A DNA stretch of 45,483 bases from Burkholderiales bacterium (GTDB lineage Bacteria; Pseudomonadota; Gammaproteobacteria; Burkholderiales; JAEUOS01). The notes under the pieces were generated by a model. The model worked only from the letters and a program-made list of their open reading frames with translations, did not search any database and was not told where the DNA came from. The translations under genes were made by a program, and so were the position numbers. The stretch covers positions 1-45,483 of the forward strand of contig JAEUOR010000024.1 of NCBI GenBank assembly GCA_016790635.1, in the 5' to 3' direction. Of this stretch, positions 17,772 to 25,299 are shown piece after piece. Numbering within the stretch: position 1 is the stretch's first letter; each line of letters begins with the position of its first letter.

Positions 17772-18704
17772 ATGTCGTCACCACTCACCTTGCGCCAGTT
17801 GCGCGCCTTCGTTGCTGTGGCGCAGCATGGCCGCTTCGCGCTGGCCGCGCAATCCCTGCACCTGACGCAGTCTGCGCTGTCCATGCTGGTGCGCCAACTC
17901 GAGGGCGCTCTGGCAGTGCGGGTATTCGACCGGCACACGCGCATGGTGCAACTGACCGCTGCCGGGCGCGAGTTCCTGCCGGTGGCACAAAAGACCCTGG
18001 CCGACCTCGATGCCGCGCAAAAAAGCGCGCGCGACCTGGCTACGCATCGCCGCGGCCGGGTTTCGGTTGCGACCAACGTGGTGGTAAGCGCGACGATCAT
18101 GCCGTCGGCGATACGCCAATTCGTCGCCGAGTATCCGGGCATCGAAGTGGTGCTGCGCGACGTCCCGGAACAGCACATCCGGGCGAGCGTACGCGAGCGC
18201 AGCGTCGATTTCGGTATCGGCACGGTGAACGAAAGCGAGGCCGATCTGGTTGAAACGCCGCTGTTCCGTGATCGCTTGACCCTGATATGTGCCGTCGATC
18301 ATCCGCTTACCGCGCGGCGCTCGGTGCGCTGGCGCGAGCTTGCTTCTCACCCGACCATCGTGCTGGCCGCGTCCAATCCGCTGCGCGCGCTTGCCGACGC
18401 AGCGCTTGCGCGCGCCGGGGTTCGCCTGCAACCCGCCTACGAAGTGTCGTTCTCGTCGACGGCAATCAGCCTCGCCGCGGCTGGCTTGGGCGTGGCGACA
18501 CTGCCGGTCAATGCGCGCCAATTGTCAGCCGCGTTGCCGGTCGCGGTACGCGAACTGGTCGCGCCGACGGTGCGGCGCGAGGTGGCCATATTTCACTTGC
18601 GCGAGTACACACCGACCCCGGCGACCACGGTATTCGCCGAATTCCTGGTTCGGCACTGCGCCGCGCAAAGTCGCGCCGCTGGGATGGCGGTCGTGGACGC
18701 TTGA
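17772..18704 (+). CDS. LysR-family transcriptional regulator
   Basis: 310 aa. The N-terminal winged helix-turn-helix (about 6-64) has LTLRQLRAFVAVAQHGRFALAAQSLHLTQSALS, and the effector-binding domain fills about 90-300 with the usual two-lobe pattern. It is divergent from the permease-uraH-puuD operon, so by the normal LysR arrangement it should regulate that operon in response to urate or a breakdown product. This is inferred from position. It ends 35 bp before the stop of the convergent M20 gene. Confidence 0.92.
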   Translation: MSSPLTLRQLRAFVAVAQHGRFALAAQSLHLTQSALSMLVRQLEGALAVRVFDRHTRMVQLTAAGREFLPVAQKTLADLDAAQKSARDLATHRRGRVSVATNVVVSATIMPSAIRQFVAEYPGIEVVLRDVPEQHIRASVRERSVDFGIGTVNESEADLVETPLFRDRLTLICAVDHPLTARRSVRWRELASHPTIVLAASNPLRALADAALARAGVRLQPAYEVSFSSTAISLAAAGLGVATLPVNARQLSAALPVAVRELVAPTVRREVAIFHLREYTPTPATTVFAEFLVRHCAAQSRAAGMAVVDA

Positions 18705-18739
18705 TCGCGACGCGCCCGGCCCGCCGCCTACCCCCGGCT

Positions 18740-19981
18740 TCAGGGCGCCAGCAGACTCGCCAACGCCAGGGCTACGACTTGCGTGGCCTTGAACACATCG
18801 TCCAGACGCACGCGCTCATCCGCCCGATGCGCATTGGCCTCCAACATCGAGCGCGGCCCGGCGCCGTACAACACGGTCGGGATGCCGGCTGCACTGTAAT
18901 GGCGCGCGTCGGTGTAAAGCGGCGAGCCGACCGGCGCGATTTCCTCGCCCAGCACGCCGCGCGCGGCCGACTGCAGCGCCGCAACGAGCTTTTCCTGTCC
19001 CGGCAGCGGAACAAAGGGTCGCGCCAGGATGATGCGCCGGGTACGCACGCGGATGGTCGGATGGGATTCGGCGGCACGCCGGATGAATTCGATCAGGTCG
19101 TGCTCGACACCTTCCGGGCTCTCGTCCGGGATGATGCGCCGGTCGATGCGGAATTTCACGTTGTCCGGCACGACATTGGTATTGATGCCGCCTTCGATGA
19201 GACCGATGGTGAGGGTCGGATGATCGATGCCCGGCACGCGCGACCGGGTCTGCGCGAAGGTCTTGCGCAGTGCATAGAGGGCCGACAGGATGTCGGTGGC
19301 AGCGTGCAGCGCGTCATAGCCGGTCTCCGGCCGCGCAGCGTGTGCGCTCTTGCCGATGCACTCGACTTCGAGGTGCAGGCAGCCATTGTGCGCGGTCGTG
19401 ATCGCGTACGAGAAACCGGCCGAGATCGCGAAGTCTGGCTTGCTGATGCCCTGCTTGATCAGCCACTCCGGGCCGATCGCACCGCCGGCCTCCTCGTCGT
19501 ACGTGAAATGCAGTTCCACGGCCCCGTTGAAGCCGATGCCGCTTTCCTTGAGCGCGCGCAGCGCGTAGGCATAGGTGGCGAAATCGGACTTCGACACCGC
19601 CACGCCACGCCCGTACATCCAGCCGTCGCGGATCTCGGCGCCGTACGGATCGGTGGTCCAGCCCTGCCCTGGCGGCACGACATCCCCGTGCGCGTTGAGT
19701 GCGATCGTCGGGCCGCCTTGACCGAAGGTCTCGCGGATCACGAGATTGGTCGCGCTCTTCATGCCGTAGGCAGAGACGGTGTCCTGCGGCACGATGTGGC
19801 GTTCGACGGCAAAACCCATCGCGGCCAGATGCGCGGCCGCGACCTCGGCATGCGGCGCGCAGTCGCCCGGCGGATTGTCGGACGGCGTCTTTACCAGAGC
19901 GGCGAGAAACTCGGTCTGCTCGGCCCGCCAACCCGCCAGAAGCGCTGCGATGCGTCCCTGCGCTACACTTTCCTCGTTCAC
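18740..19981 (-). CDS. M20-family amidohydrolase, ArgE/DapE-like
   Basis: 413 aa from a GTG at 19981, preceded by a strong AAGGAG 6 nt upstream; this beats the upstream ATG, whose codons look non-coding. Members are di-zinc deacylases/amidases. Visible: the NAHGDVV His-Asp pair, the catalytic glutamates in TYDEEAGG and a C-terminal His in EANAHRADE. The usual bridging Asp of GRG-x-x-D is replaced: the protein reads GRGVAVSKSD, with Val at that place. It shares a divergent promoter, containing a GntR-type dyad, with puuE, so it probably belongs to ureide breakdown; its substrate is not known. Confidence 0.85.
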   Translation of the reverse strand: MNEESVAQGRIAALLAGWRAEQTEFLAALVKTPSDNPPGDCAPHAEVAAAHLAAMGFAVERHIVPQDTVSAYGMKSATNLVIRETFGQGGPTIALNAHGDVVPPGQGWTTDPYGAEIRDGWMYGRGVAVSKSDFATYAYALRALKESGIGFNGAVELHFTYDEEAGGAIGPEWLIKQGISKPDFAISAGFSYAITTAHNGCLHLEVECIGKSAHAARPETGYDALHAATDILSALYALRKTFAQTRSRVPGIDHPTLTIGLIEGGINTNVVPDNVKFRIDRRIIPDESPEGVEHDLIEFIRRAAESHPTIRVRTRRIILARPFVPLPGQEKLVAALQSAARGVLGEEIAPVGSPLYTDARHYSAAGIPTVLYGAGPRSMLEANAHRADERVRLDDVFKATQVVALALASLLAP

Positions 19982-20011
19982 ATTCGACTCCTTGTTGCAA
20001 CGCGCACGGCA

Positions 20012-20030
20012 GCGTGCTCGCAAAGCACGC
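20012..20030 (-). promoter_or_regulatory. Perfect inverted repeat in the M20 gene leader
   Basis: GCGTGCT (20012-20018) pairs with AGCACGC (20024-20030) around 5 nt, 31 bp upstream of the GTG. It may be an mRNA hairpin or a second operator; the sequence is unrelated to the nearby GntR-type site. Confidence 0.35.
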
Positions 20031-20050
20031 GCGCCCATGCAGACGACTTT

Positions 20051-20082
20051 TGTGTACAATCAATTTTGTAATTGTATACACA
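20051..20082. promoter_or_regulatory. GntR-type operator between M20 and puuE genes
   Basis: TGTGTACAAT (20051-20060) and ATTGTATACACA (20071-20082) form a near-perfect dyad around a 10-nt spacer; the right arm contains the GTATAC core typical of FadR-subfamily GntR sites. It lies 47 bp before puuE and 70 bp before the M20 GTG. The only GntR gene in the window is the second gene of the puuE operon, so autoregulation is likely. Confidence 0.65.
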
Positions 20083-20128
20083 TTTCTCCGGGCTGTCACA
20101 CCCCATACTTTCCGAGATAGCAATCCGC

Positions 20129-21112
20129 ATGCCTTACGTCGCAAAGCCTGCCGAGTCCGACCCCGAGGACAACCGCAAACCTTACCCGCGTGACCTGATC
20201 GGCTACGGCCGCACTCCCCCGCACGCGCGCTGGCCGAACGGCGCACGCATCGCGCTCAGCTTCGTTCTCAATTACGAGGAGGGGGGCGAAAACAGCGTGC
20301 TGCATGGCGACGCCGCCTCCGAAACATTCTTGTCCGAAATGGTCGTGGCGCAGGCCTTCGAGGCGCGCCACCTCTCGATGGAGTCGCTTTACGAGTACGG
20401 CTCGCGCGCCGGCGTGTGGCGTCTCTTGCGCGAGTTCGAGCGGCGCCGCCTGCCCTTGACCGTGTTCGGCGTGTCGATGGCTTTGCGCCGTCATCCCGAA
20501 CTCGTGGCCGCCTTCCTCGAATCCGGTCACGAGATCGCCTGCCATGGCTGGCGCTGGATCCATCACCAGTTCATGAGTGAAGCCCGCGAACGCCAGCACA
20601 TCCAGATCGGCACCGACATCATCCGCGACATGACGGGCGGCAAATGGCCCCTGGGCTGGTACACCGGACGCGATTCGCCCAACACCAAGCGCCTCGTCGC
20701 CGACCATGGCGGCTTCGAATATGACAGCGACTACTACGGCGACGACCTGCCGTTCTGGATGCCGGTCACCAAGTCCGACGGCAGCACGATCGAGCGACTG
20801 ATTGTCCCCTACACGCTGGACGCCAACGACATGCGCTTCGTCGCGCCACAGGGCTTCAACTCCGGCGAACAGTTCTTCCAGTACCTGCGCGACACCTTCG
20901 ATGTTCTTTACGCTGAAGGCGACCCGGCCGGACTGGACCGCCCGAAGATGATGTCGGTCGGCATGCACTGCCGCGTGCTCGGCAAGCCCGGGCGCATCGC
21001 CGCGCTGCGCCGCTTCCTCGATCACGTCGAAAGCCACGCCGGCGTGTGGGTGTGCCGCCGCATCGACATCGCCCGGCATTGGATCGCCAACCACCCGGGG
21101 CCGCGCTCATGA
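20129..21112 (+). CDS. puuE: Allantoinase, polysaccharide-deacetylase type
   Basis: 327 aa. Hydrolyses allantoin to allantoate with a NodB-like fold unrelated to the classical AllB amidohydrolase. PuuE hallmarks: GYGRTPPHARWPNGARIALS near the N-terminus, NYEEGGENSVLHGD, HEIACHGWRWIHH and the RDSPNTKRL block. The ATG at 20129 (MPYVAKPAE) was chosen; the longer frame begins inside the operator region. It leads an operon puuE-gntR-uraD-amidohydrolase-aldolase with coupled overlaps; its TGA overlaps the gntR ATG (ATGA). Control by the GntR-type dyad just upstream is inferred. Confidence 0.95.
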   Translation: MPYVAKPAESDPEDNRKPYPRDLIGYGRTPPHARWPNGARIALSFVLNYEEGGENSVLHGDAASETFLSEMVVAQAFEARHLSMESLYEYGSRAGVWRLLREFERRRLPLTVFGVSMALRRHPELVAAFLESGHEIACHGWRWIHHQFMSEARERQHIQIGTDIIRDMTGGKWPLGWYTGRDSPNTKRLVADHGGFEYDSDYYGDDLPFWMPVTKSDGSTIERLIVPYTLDANDMRFVAPQGFNSGEQFFQYLRDTFDVLYAEGDPAGLDRPKMMSVGMHCRVLGKPGRIAALRRFLDHVESHAGVWVCRRIDIARHWIANHPGPRS

Positions 21113-21813
21113 GCCAGCCCAGAGCAGCGCGCCGCAGCAAGGTCGCCGCCCCGGTCGATTCGGCCACGATCTACGAGCGGGTCGCCGAGGCGATCGGCTC
21201 GCACCGCCTGGCGCCCGGCACCAAGCTCGGGGAGGAGGCCCTGGGAGAGATCTTCGGCGTCTCGCGCACCAAGGTGCGCCAAGCCCTGTTCCAGCTTGCG
21301 TCCGACAAGCTGGTCACGCTGATCCCCGGACGCGGCGCCTTCGTCGCGCAGCCCTCGGTGCGCGAAGCCCGCGAAGTCTTCGAGGCGCGCCGCGCCGTGG
21401 AGGGCGCGCTGGTCGCGCGCTTCGCCGAACGCGCCGGAGAGCGCGAGCTGAACGTACTGCGACAGCACATGGCGGAACAGAAGCTTGCCCTCGCGCAGGG
21501 CGGCGTGCACCAGCGCAACCGCCTGCTGGGCGACTTCCACAACGTGCTCGCGCGCCTGGCCGGCAACGAGGTCATGGCCGAACTGGTCGAGGAGCTCGTC
21601 GCGCGCACCTCGCTCATCACTCTCTTTTACCAGAACACGCGCGGCGCCTCCGAGTCCTTCGAAGAGCATGTCGAGTTCATGCAGGCGCTCGAGGCGCGCG
21701 ACGCCGGGCTAGCCGTCCGGCTCATGCAGGAGCACTTGAGCGACGTCGAGAAGGACCTCGTGCTCAGGGAGGACGTGCCGCGCGCCAGCGACCTGAAGGA
21801 GGCTCTCGCATGA
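21109..21813 (+). CDS. GntR-family regulator, FadR/FCD subfamily
   Basis: 234 aa. N-terminal winged helix (about 20-90: LGEEALGEIFGVSRTKVRQALFQL) and an FCD effector domain with spaced metal-ligand candidates (GDFHNVL, FEEHVEF, MQEHLSD). The ATG at 21109 overlaps the puuE stop; the upstream codons are inside puuE. FCD regulators are usually repressors released by a small carboxylate. Because it sits inside the ureide operon and a GntR-type dyad precedes that operon, it is the likely repressor of puuE and of the divergent M20 gene. The effector (allantoin, allantoate or glyoxylate) is a guess. Its stop overlaps the uraD start. Confidence 0.93.
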   Translation: MSQPRAARRSKVAAPVDSATIYERVAEAIGSHRLAPGTKLGEEALGEIFGVSRTKVRQALFQLASDKLVTLIPGRGAFVAQPSVREAREVFEARRAVEGALVARFAERAGERELNVLRQHMAEQKLALAQGGVHQRNRLLGDFHNVLARLAGNEVMAELVEELVARTSLITLFYQNTRGASESFEEHVEFMQALEARDAGLAVRLMQEHLSDVEKDLVLREDVPRASDLKEALA

Positions 21814-22322
21814 ACCATAGCCTGGCCGCGCTCAACGCGGCGACGCACGATGACTTTGTTGCCCGCCTGGGCGGCATCTTCGAGCACTCCGCCTGGGTAG
21901 CGGAGGCTGCCTGGGCGGCACGCCCCTTCGCCGACGTGGCCGCGCTGCACGCGGCGATGGTCGGCGCAATGCGCGCCGCGTCACATCAACGACAGCTGGC
22001 GCTGCTGCGTGCCCATCCGGAACTGGCCGGACGCGCCATGGTGGCCGGCACCCTGACGGCCGATTCGACCAACGAGCAGACCCGTTCGGGCCTGACCGCC
22101 TGCTCTCCCGAGGAACTGGCGCTGCTCAAGGACCTGAACGCACGCTACAACAGGAAATTCGGCTGGCCTTTCATCGCCGCGGTCAAGTACATGGATCGCG
22201 GCAGCATCATTCGCCTCTTCTCCGAGCGCCTGGAAAACCCGGCGGCCGACGAGTTCGAGGCCTGTCTCGCCAACATCGAGAAGATCACGCGCTGGCGCCT
22301 CGATGAGCAGGTGCAGGCGTGA
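21810..22322 (+). CDS. uraD: OHCU decarboxylase
   Basis: 170 aa, all helical. Converts 2-oxo-4-hydroxy-4-carboxy-5-ureidoimidazoline, the product of UraH, to S-allantoin, which PuuE then opens. Catalytic H69 is in the hallmark HPELAGR (residues 69-75), and the conserved NARYNRKFGWPFIAAVK block is present. Its ATG overlaps the gntR stop (ATGA), so translation is coupled. Length is normal. It is on the opposite strand and 5.6 kb from uraH, so the urate-to-allantoin steps are split between two operons. Confidence 0.96.
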   Translation: MNHSLAALNAATHDDFVARLGGIFEHSAWVAEAAWAARPFADVAALHAAMVGAMRAASHQRQLALLRAHPELAGRAMVAGTLTADSTNEQTRSGLTACSPEELALLKDLNARYNRKFGWPFIAAVKYMDRGSIIRLFSERLENPAADEFEACLANIEKITRWRLDEQVQA

Positions 22323-22335
22323 ACAGGGATCGGCC

Positions 22336-23574
22336 GTGAAATTCGGTCCCGCACTGATGCGCCAGGCCGACCAACTGGCCGCCTTCACCGAGGATGCACC
22401 GCGCATTACCCGTACCTACCTTTCACGCGAACATCGCCAGGCCGCCGACTACCTGATCGCCCTCATGACCGAAGCGGGCATGCAGGCCGGCATCGACGCA
22501 TTGGGCAACATCGTCGGGCGCTACGCGGCGCTGGACCCCGCCGCCCCGGTGGTCATGACCGGTTCGCACCAGGACAGCGTGCGCGATGCGGGCCGCTATG
22601 ACGGCCTGTACGGCATCCTCAGCGCGATCGCCTGCGTCAAGGACCTGCATGCGCGCGGCAAGCGCCTGCCCTACACGCTCGAGGTGGTCGGCTTCGGCGA
22701 TGAGGAAGGCGTGCGCTTCGGCGTGACGCTCATCGGCAGCAAGGCCATGGCGGGCGCCTTCGATCCCGCCTGGCTGGACAAGAGCGATGCCAATGGCGTG
22801 ACCATGCGCGAAGCGATCCGCGATTTCGGCGGCGACCCCGACGCGTGGCCGGACGTCGACCGGCGCGGCAAGCTCGCGGCCTTCGTCGAATCGCACATCG
22901 AGCAAGGTCCTGTGCTTCTGAACGAGGGGCTGGCCGTCGGCGTGGTCACTGCCATCGCCGGCGCGACGCGCCTGAAGGTCACGGTCACCGGACTGGCCGG
23001 GCACGCCGGTACCGTGCCCATGGGTGGACGCCAGGACGCGCTGACTGCTGCCAGCGAGATGATCCTGTCCATAGAAAAGTACGCCCTCGATCACAGCGCT
23101 GAAGGCGGACTGGTCGCCACCGTCGGCATGATCGAGGCCAGGCCCGGAGCGATCAATGTCATTCCGCAGGATGTCGGCTTCAGCATCGACCTGCGCTCCG
23201 GCGACGACGCGGCCAGGCGCCGCGCCGTCGCCGCACTGGAAGGCCAGTTGCATCAGATCGCCGCGCGCCGCAATGTCAAAGTTGCGCTCAACCGCTTTTA
23301 CGACGCAGACGCCGCGCCCTGCGACCCCACCCTGCAAGCGCGGTTCGCGCGCGCCATCGCGGCCCAGGGCATCGCAGTGCGCCATCTGCCCTCCGGCGCC
23401 GGGCACGACGCGATGGCCTTCCCGGCCCTCTGCCCCACAGCCATGCTCTTCGTGCGCTGCGGCAACAACGGCATCAGCCACCACCCGGACGAGATCATGA
23501 GCGCGGAGGATGCCGAAGTCTCCACGCGCGTGCTGCTGGACTTCTTCGAGAACTACGTCCCGCCGCCGCGATGA
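22336..23574 (+). CDS. Allantoate amidohydrolase-like Zn-dependent hydrolase (M20, AllC/HyuC family)
   Basis: 412 aa from a GTG at 22336 with AGGGA upstream; the upstream ATG frame overlaps uraD. The family uses two metals to hydrolyse ureido or N-carbamoyl groups (allantoate amidohydrolase, beta-ureidopropionase, N-carbamoyl-L-amino-acid hydrolase). Ligand motifs seen: GSHQDSV, GRYDG, GDEEGVRFG, ESHIEQGP and AGHDAM, plus the dimerisation segment TGLAGHAGTVPMGGRQDA. Being directly after puuE and uraD, allantoate is the expected substrate, but carbamoylase activity cannot be excluded. Stop and next start overlap (ATGA). Confidence 0.9.
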   Translation: MKFGPALMRQADQLAAFTEDAPRITRTYLSREHRQAADYLIALMTEAGMQAGIDALGNIVGRYAALDPAAPVVMTGSHQDSVRDAGRYDGLYGILSAIACVKDLHARGKRLPYTLEVVGFGDEEGVRFGVTLIGSKAMAGAFDPAWLDKSDANGVTMREAIRDFGGDPDAWPDVDRRGKLAAFVESHIEQGPVLLNEGLAVGVVTAIAGATRLKVTVTGLAGHAGTVPMGGRQDALTAASEMILSIEKYALDHSAEGGLVATVGMIEARPGAINVIPQDVGFSIDLRSGDDAARRRAVAALEGQLHQIAARRNVKVALNRFYDADAAPCDPTLQARFARAIAAQGIAVRHLPSGAGHDAMAFPALCPTAMLFVRCGNNGISHHPDEIMSAEDAEVSTRVLLDFFENYVPPPR

Positions 23575-24302
23575 CCGACGCCGAGGCGCGCACCCGCGTT
23601 GACCTGGCCGCGGTCTACCGCCTGATCGCCCTGAACGGCTGGGACGACCTGATCTTCACCCACGTCACCGCGCGCATCCCCGGTGAAGCGGACCATCTGC
23701 TGATCAACCCCTTTGGCGCGCTCTTCGAGCACATCACCGCGTCGAGCCTGGTCAAGGTCGACCTCGCCGGTAACATCATCGGCCAAGCGCACCACGGCAT
23801 CAGCCAGGGCGGCTTTGTCCTGCACCAGACCCTGCACCGCGCGCGGCCCGATGTGCATTGCATTCTGCACACCCACACCGAGGCAGGTATCGCCGTTTCC
23901 GCGCAGGCAGACGGACTGCTGCCGATTTCGCAGCACGCGCTCTATCCGCTGGGGTCGATCGCGTATCACGACTACTGCGGCCTCATCATGAGCGATGCCG
24001 AGCGAGCAAACCTGGTACGCGAGGCCGCGACCGCGCATCACCTGGTGCTGCGCAACCACGGCCTGGTCACACTCGGCGCAAGCCCGGCCGACGCCTACCT
24101 GCTGATGTGCGACTTCGAGCGCGCCTGCAGGGCGCAGGTACTGGCTCAGGCGGGCGGGACGACACTCACCTTCATCGAGACGGCAGTCGCGCAAGAATTG
24201 TGGCGCGCGGATCCCTGCACAGGCCGGGCTTTCGCCGCGGACTTGATATGGCCTGAGTTATTGCGCAAGGCGGAGCGTATTGACCAGTCGTTCCGCGACT
24301 AG
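23571..24302 (+). CDS. Class II aldolase/adducin-family protein
   Basis: 243 aa. Class II aldolase fold with the metal-binding HTHTEAG motif and a later His in LRNHGLVTLGASPADAYL; the N-terminal RLIALNGWDDLIFTHVTARIPG segment is typical of uncharacterised adducin-head enzymes. It is the last gene of the ureide operon, joined by a 4-nt overlap to the allantoate amidohydrolase-like gene. No AllA-type ureidoglycolate lyase was recognised in the window, so a carbon-nitrogen or carbon-carbon lyase role in this pathway is possible but unproven. A strong hairpin follows the gene. Confidence 0.88.
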   Translation: MTDAEARTRVDLAAVYRLIALNGWDDLIFTHVTARIPGEADHLLINPFGALFEHITASSLVKVDLAGNIIGQAHHGISQGGFVLHQTLHRARPDVHCILHTHTEAGIAVSAQADGLLPISQHALYPLGSIAYHDYCGLIMSDAERANLVREAATAHHLVLRNHGLVTLGASPADAYLLMCDFERACRAQVLAQAGGTTLTFIETAVAQELWRADPCTGRAFAADLIWPELLRKAERIDQSFRD

Positions 24303-24344
24303 CCTACCGAACTGTCCGCGATCCATGTCTTGCGAGCCATGGAA

Positions 24345-24365
24345 GGCCAACGCGATGCGTTGGCC
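24345..24365. terminator. Perfect 9-bp hairpin after the ureide operon
   Basis: GGCCAACGC (24345-24353) pairs with GCGTTGGCC (24357-24365) around a 3-nt loop, 43 bp after the aldolase stop and before the convergent membrane-protein gene. No T-run follows, so termination is likely but not certain. The rest of 24303-24475 shows no gene. Confidence 0.55.
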
Positions 24366-24475
24366 CAAGCACGGTCACATCTCGATGACACGGTGTGCGA
24401 TCCGCCGCGCCAGCGAAGGCAGCTAGGCCGTGTTGCAGGAGGCGCGGAGAAGCCTCGCCGGAGACCATGGCCGGG

Positions 24476-25126
24476 TCAGTGCTCCACGCGTGGTCTTGCA
24501 AAAAGCGGCCAGAGCTCCACAATACCAAGCAGGAAGAAGTACGTCACCATGAAGGCGTGAGCATTCTGCAGCGGTCCGGTCATGCCACACTCTCTAGTGC
24601 CCGGGCAGAACTTGGCGATCAGTTCCGGCGTGACACCGCCACGAGGAAACGGGGGGGCGAGAGCCAGGACCAGGATAGCAAGCGCGAGGAAGATGATGAA
24701 TCCGATAGCGGAACGTTCTCCCGCCCTGGCGACGTCGAACTCACTTCGCCGCACCATCCCCACGATCCGGCCGGCAATCTCCCCCAGTCCGTAAGCCAAG
24801 ACCCACCAACTCCCGTAGGAATAGGCAAATGCGGCGATGGCGCTGCCGTACACCACGGCAAGAAGCAACATCGACGCCACCACGCGGAACGACGTTGAGG
24901 CGTTGAAAGCGGCAAAGAAGAAAGCGCTCGAATGCAGCAGAAAAAACTCGACGATGAACGTCGCGGCGGGAACACCTACCCAGGCACCGTTATCGACGCG
25001 GCTGGTCCACCCCCAGCCGATGATGAACAGTACCGACAGGCTCCAGCATGAAAACGCCGCCCATAGACAGGCGATCCGGTCGGTATGGTTGAGCTCGGCG
25101 GATGCCGCAGTACTGCCACCGCGCAT
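24476..25126 (-). CDS. Hypothetical integral membrane protein
   Basis: 216 aa; family not recognised. The start is supported by AAGGAG 9 nt upstream of the ATG at 25126. About five hydrophobic segments alternate with short loops, for example LWAAFSCWSLSVLFIIGWG, WVGVPAATFIVEFFLLH, VVASMLLLAVVYGSAIAAFAY, SAIGFIIFLALAILVLALAP and AFMVTYFFLLGIVELWPLF. Two cysteines (CPGTRECG) lie in the last large loop. Base composition looks less GC-biased than the neighbours. It separates the allantoin module from the glyoxylate module and is on the strand of the latter; it may be an unrelated insertion or an uncharacterised membrane partner. Confidence 0.75.
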   Translation of the reverse strand: MRGGSTAASAELNHTDRIACLWAAFSCWSLSVLFIIGWGWTSRVDNGAWVGVPAATFIVEFFLLHSSAFFFAAFNASTSFRVVASMLLLAVVYGSAIAAFAYSYGSWWVLAYGLGEIAGRIVGMVRRSEFDVARAGERSAIGFIIFLALAILVLALAPPFPRGGVTPELIAKFCPGTRECGMTGPLQNAHAFMVTYFFLLGIVELWPLFARPRVEH

Positions 25127-25299
25127 TCAACGTTCTCCTTCCTTGCCCTGCCTGGCGGACCGCGCCGTAGCCGGCACTGGGATCACATCTCGGCTGTGGG
25201 CGCCGCTGACGCGCCCGCTTTCCTGTTCATGCCCTGCGAGCAACGGGCACCCATCGAAACTTGCCCATCAGCTGATCCGCTCTTTCGAAGCGGCTGAAG
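25127..25299. other. 173-bp gap upstream of the membrane-protein gene
   Basis: Lies between the stop of glycerate kinase (same strand, upstream gene) and the membrane-protein start. Only a weak CCGCT/AGCGG hairpin close to the kinase stop is seen; no promoter or gene is recognised. Confidence 0.3.
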
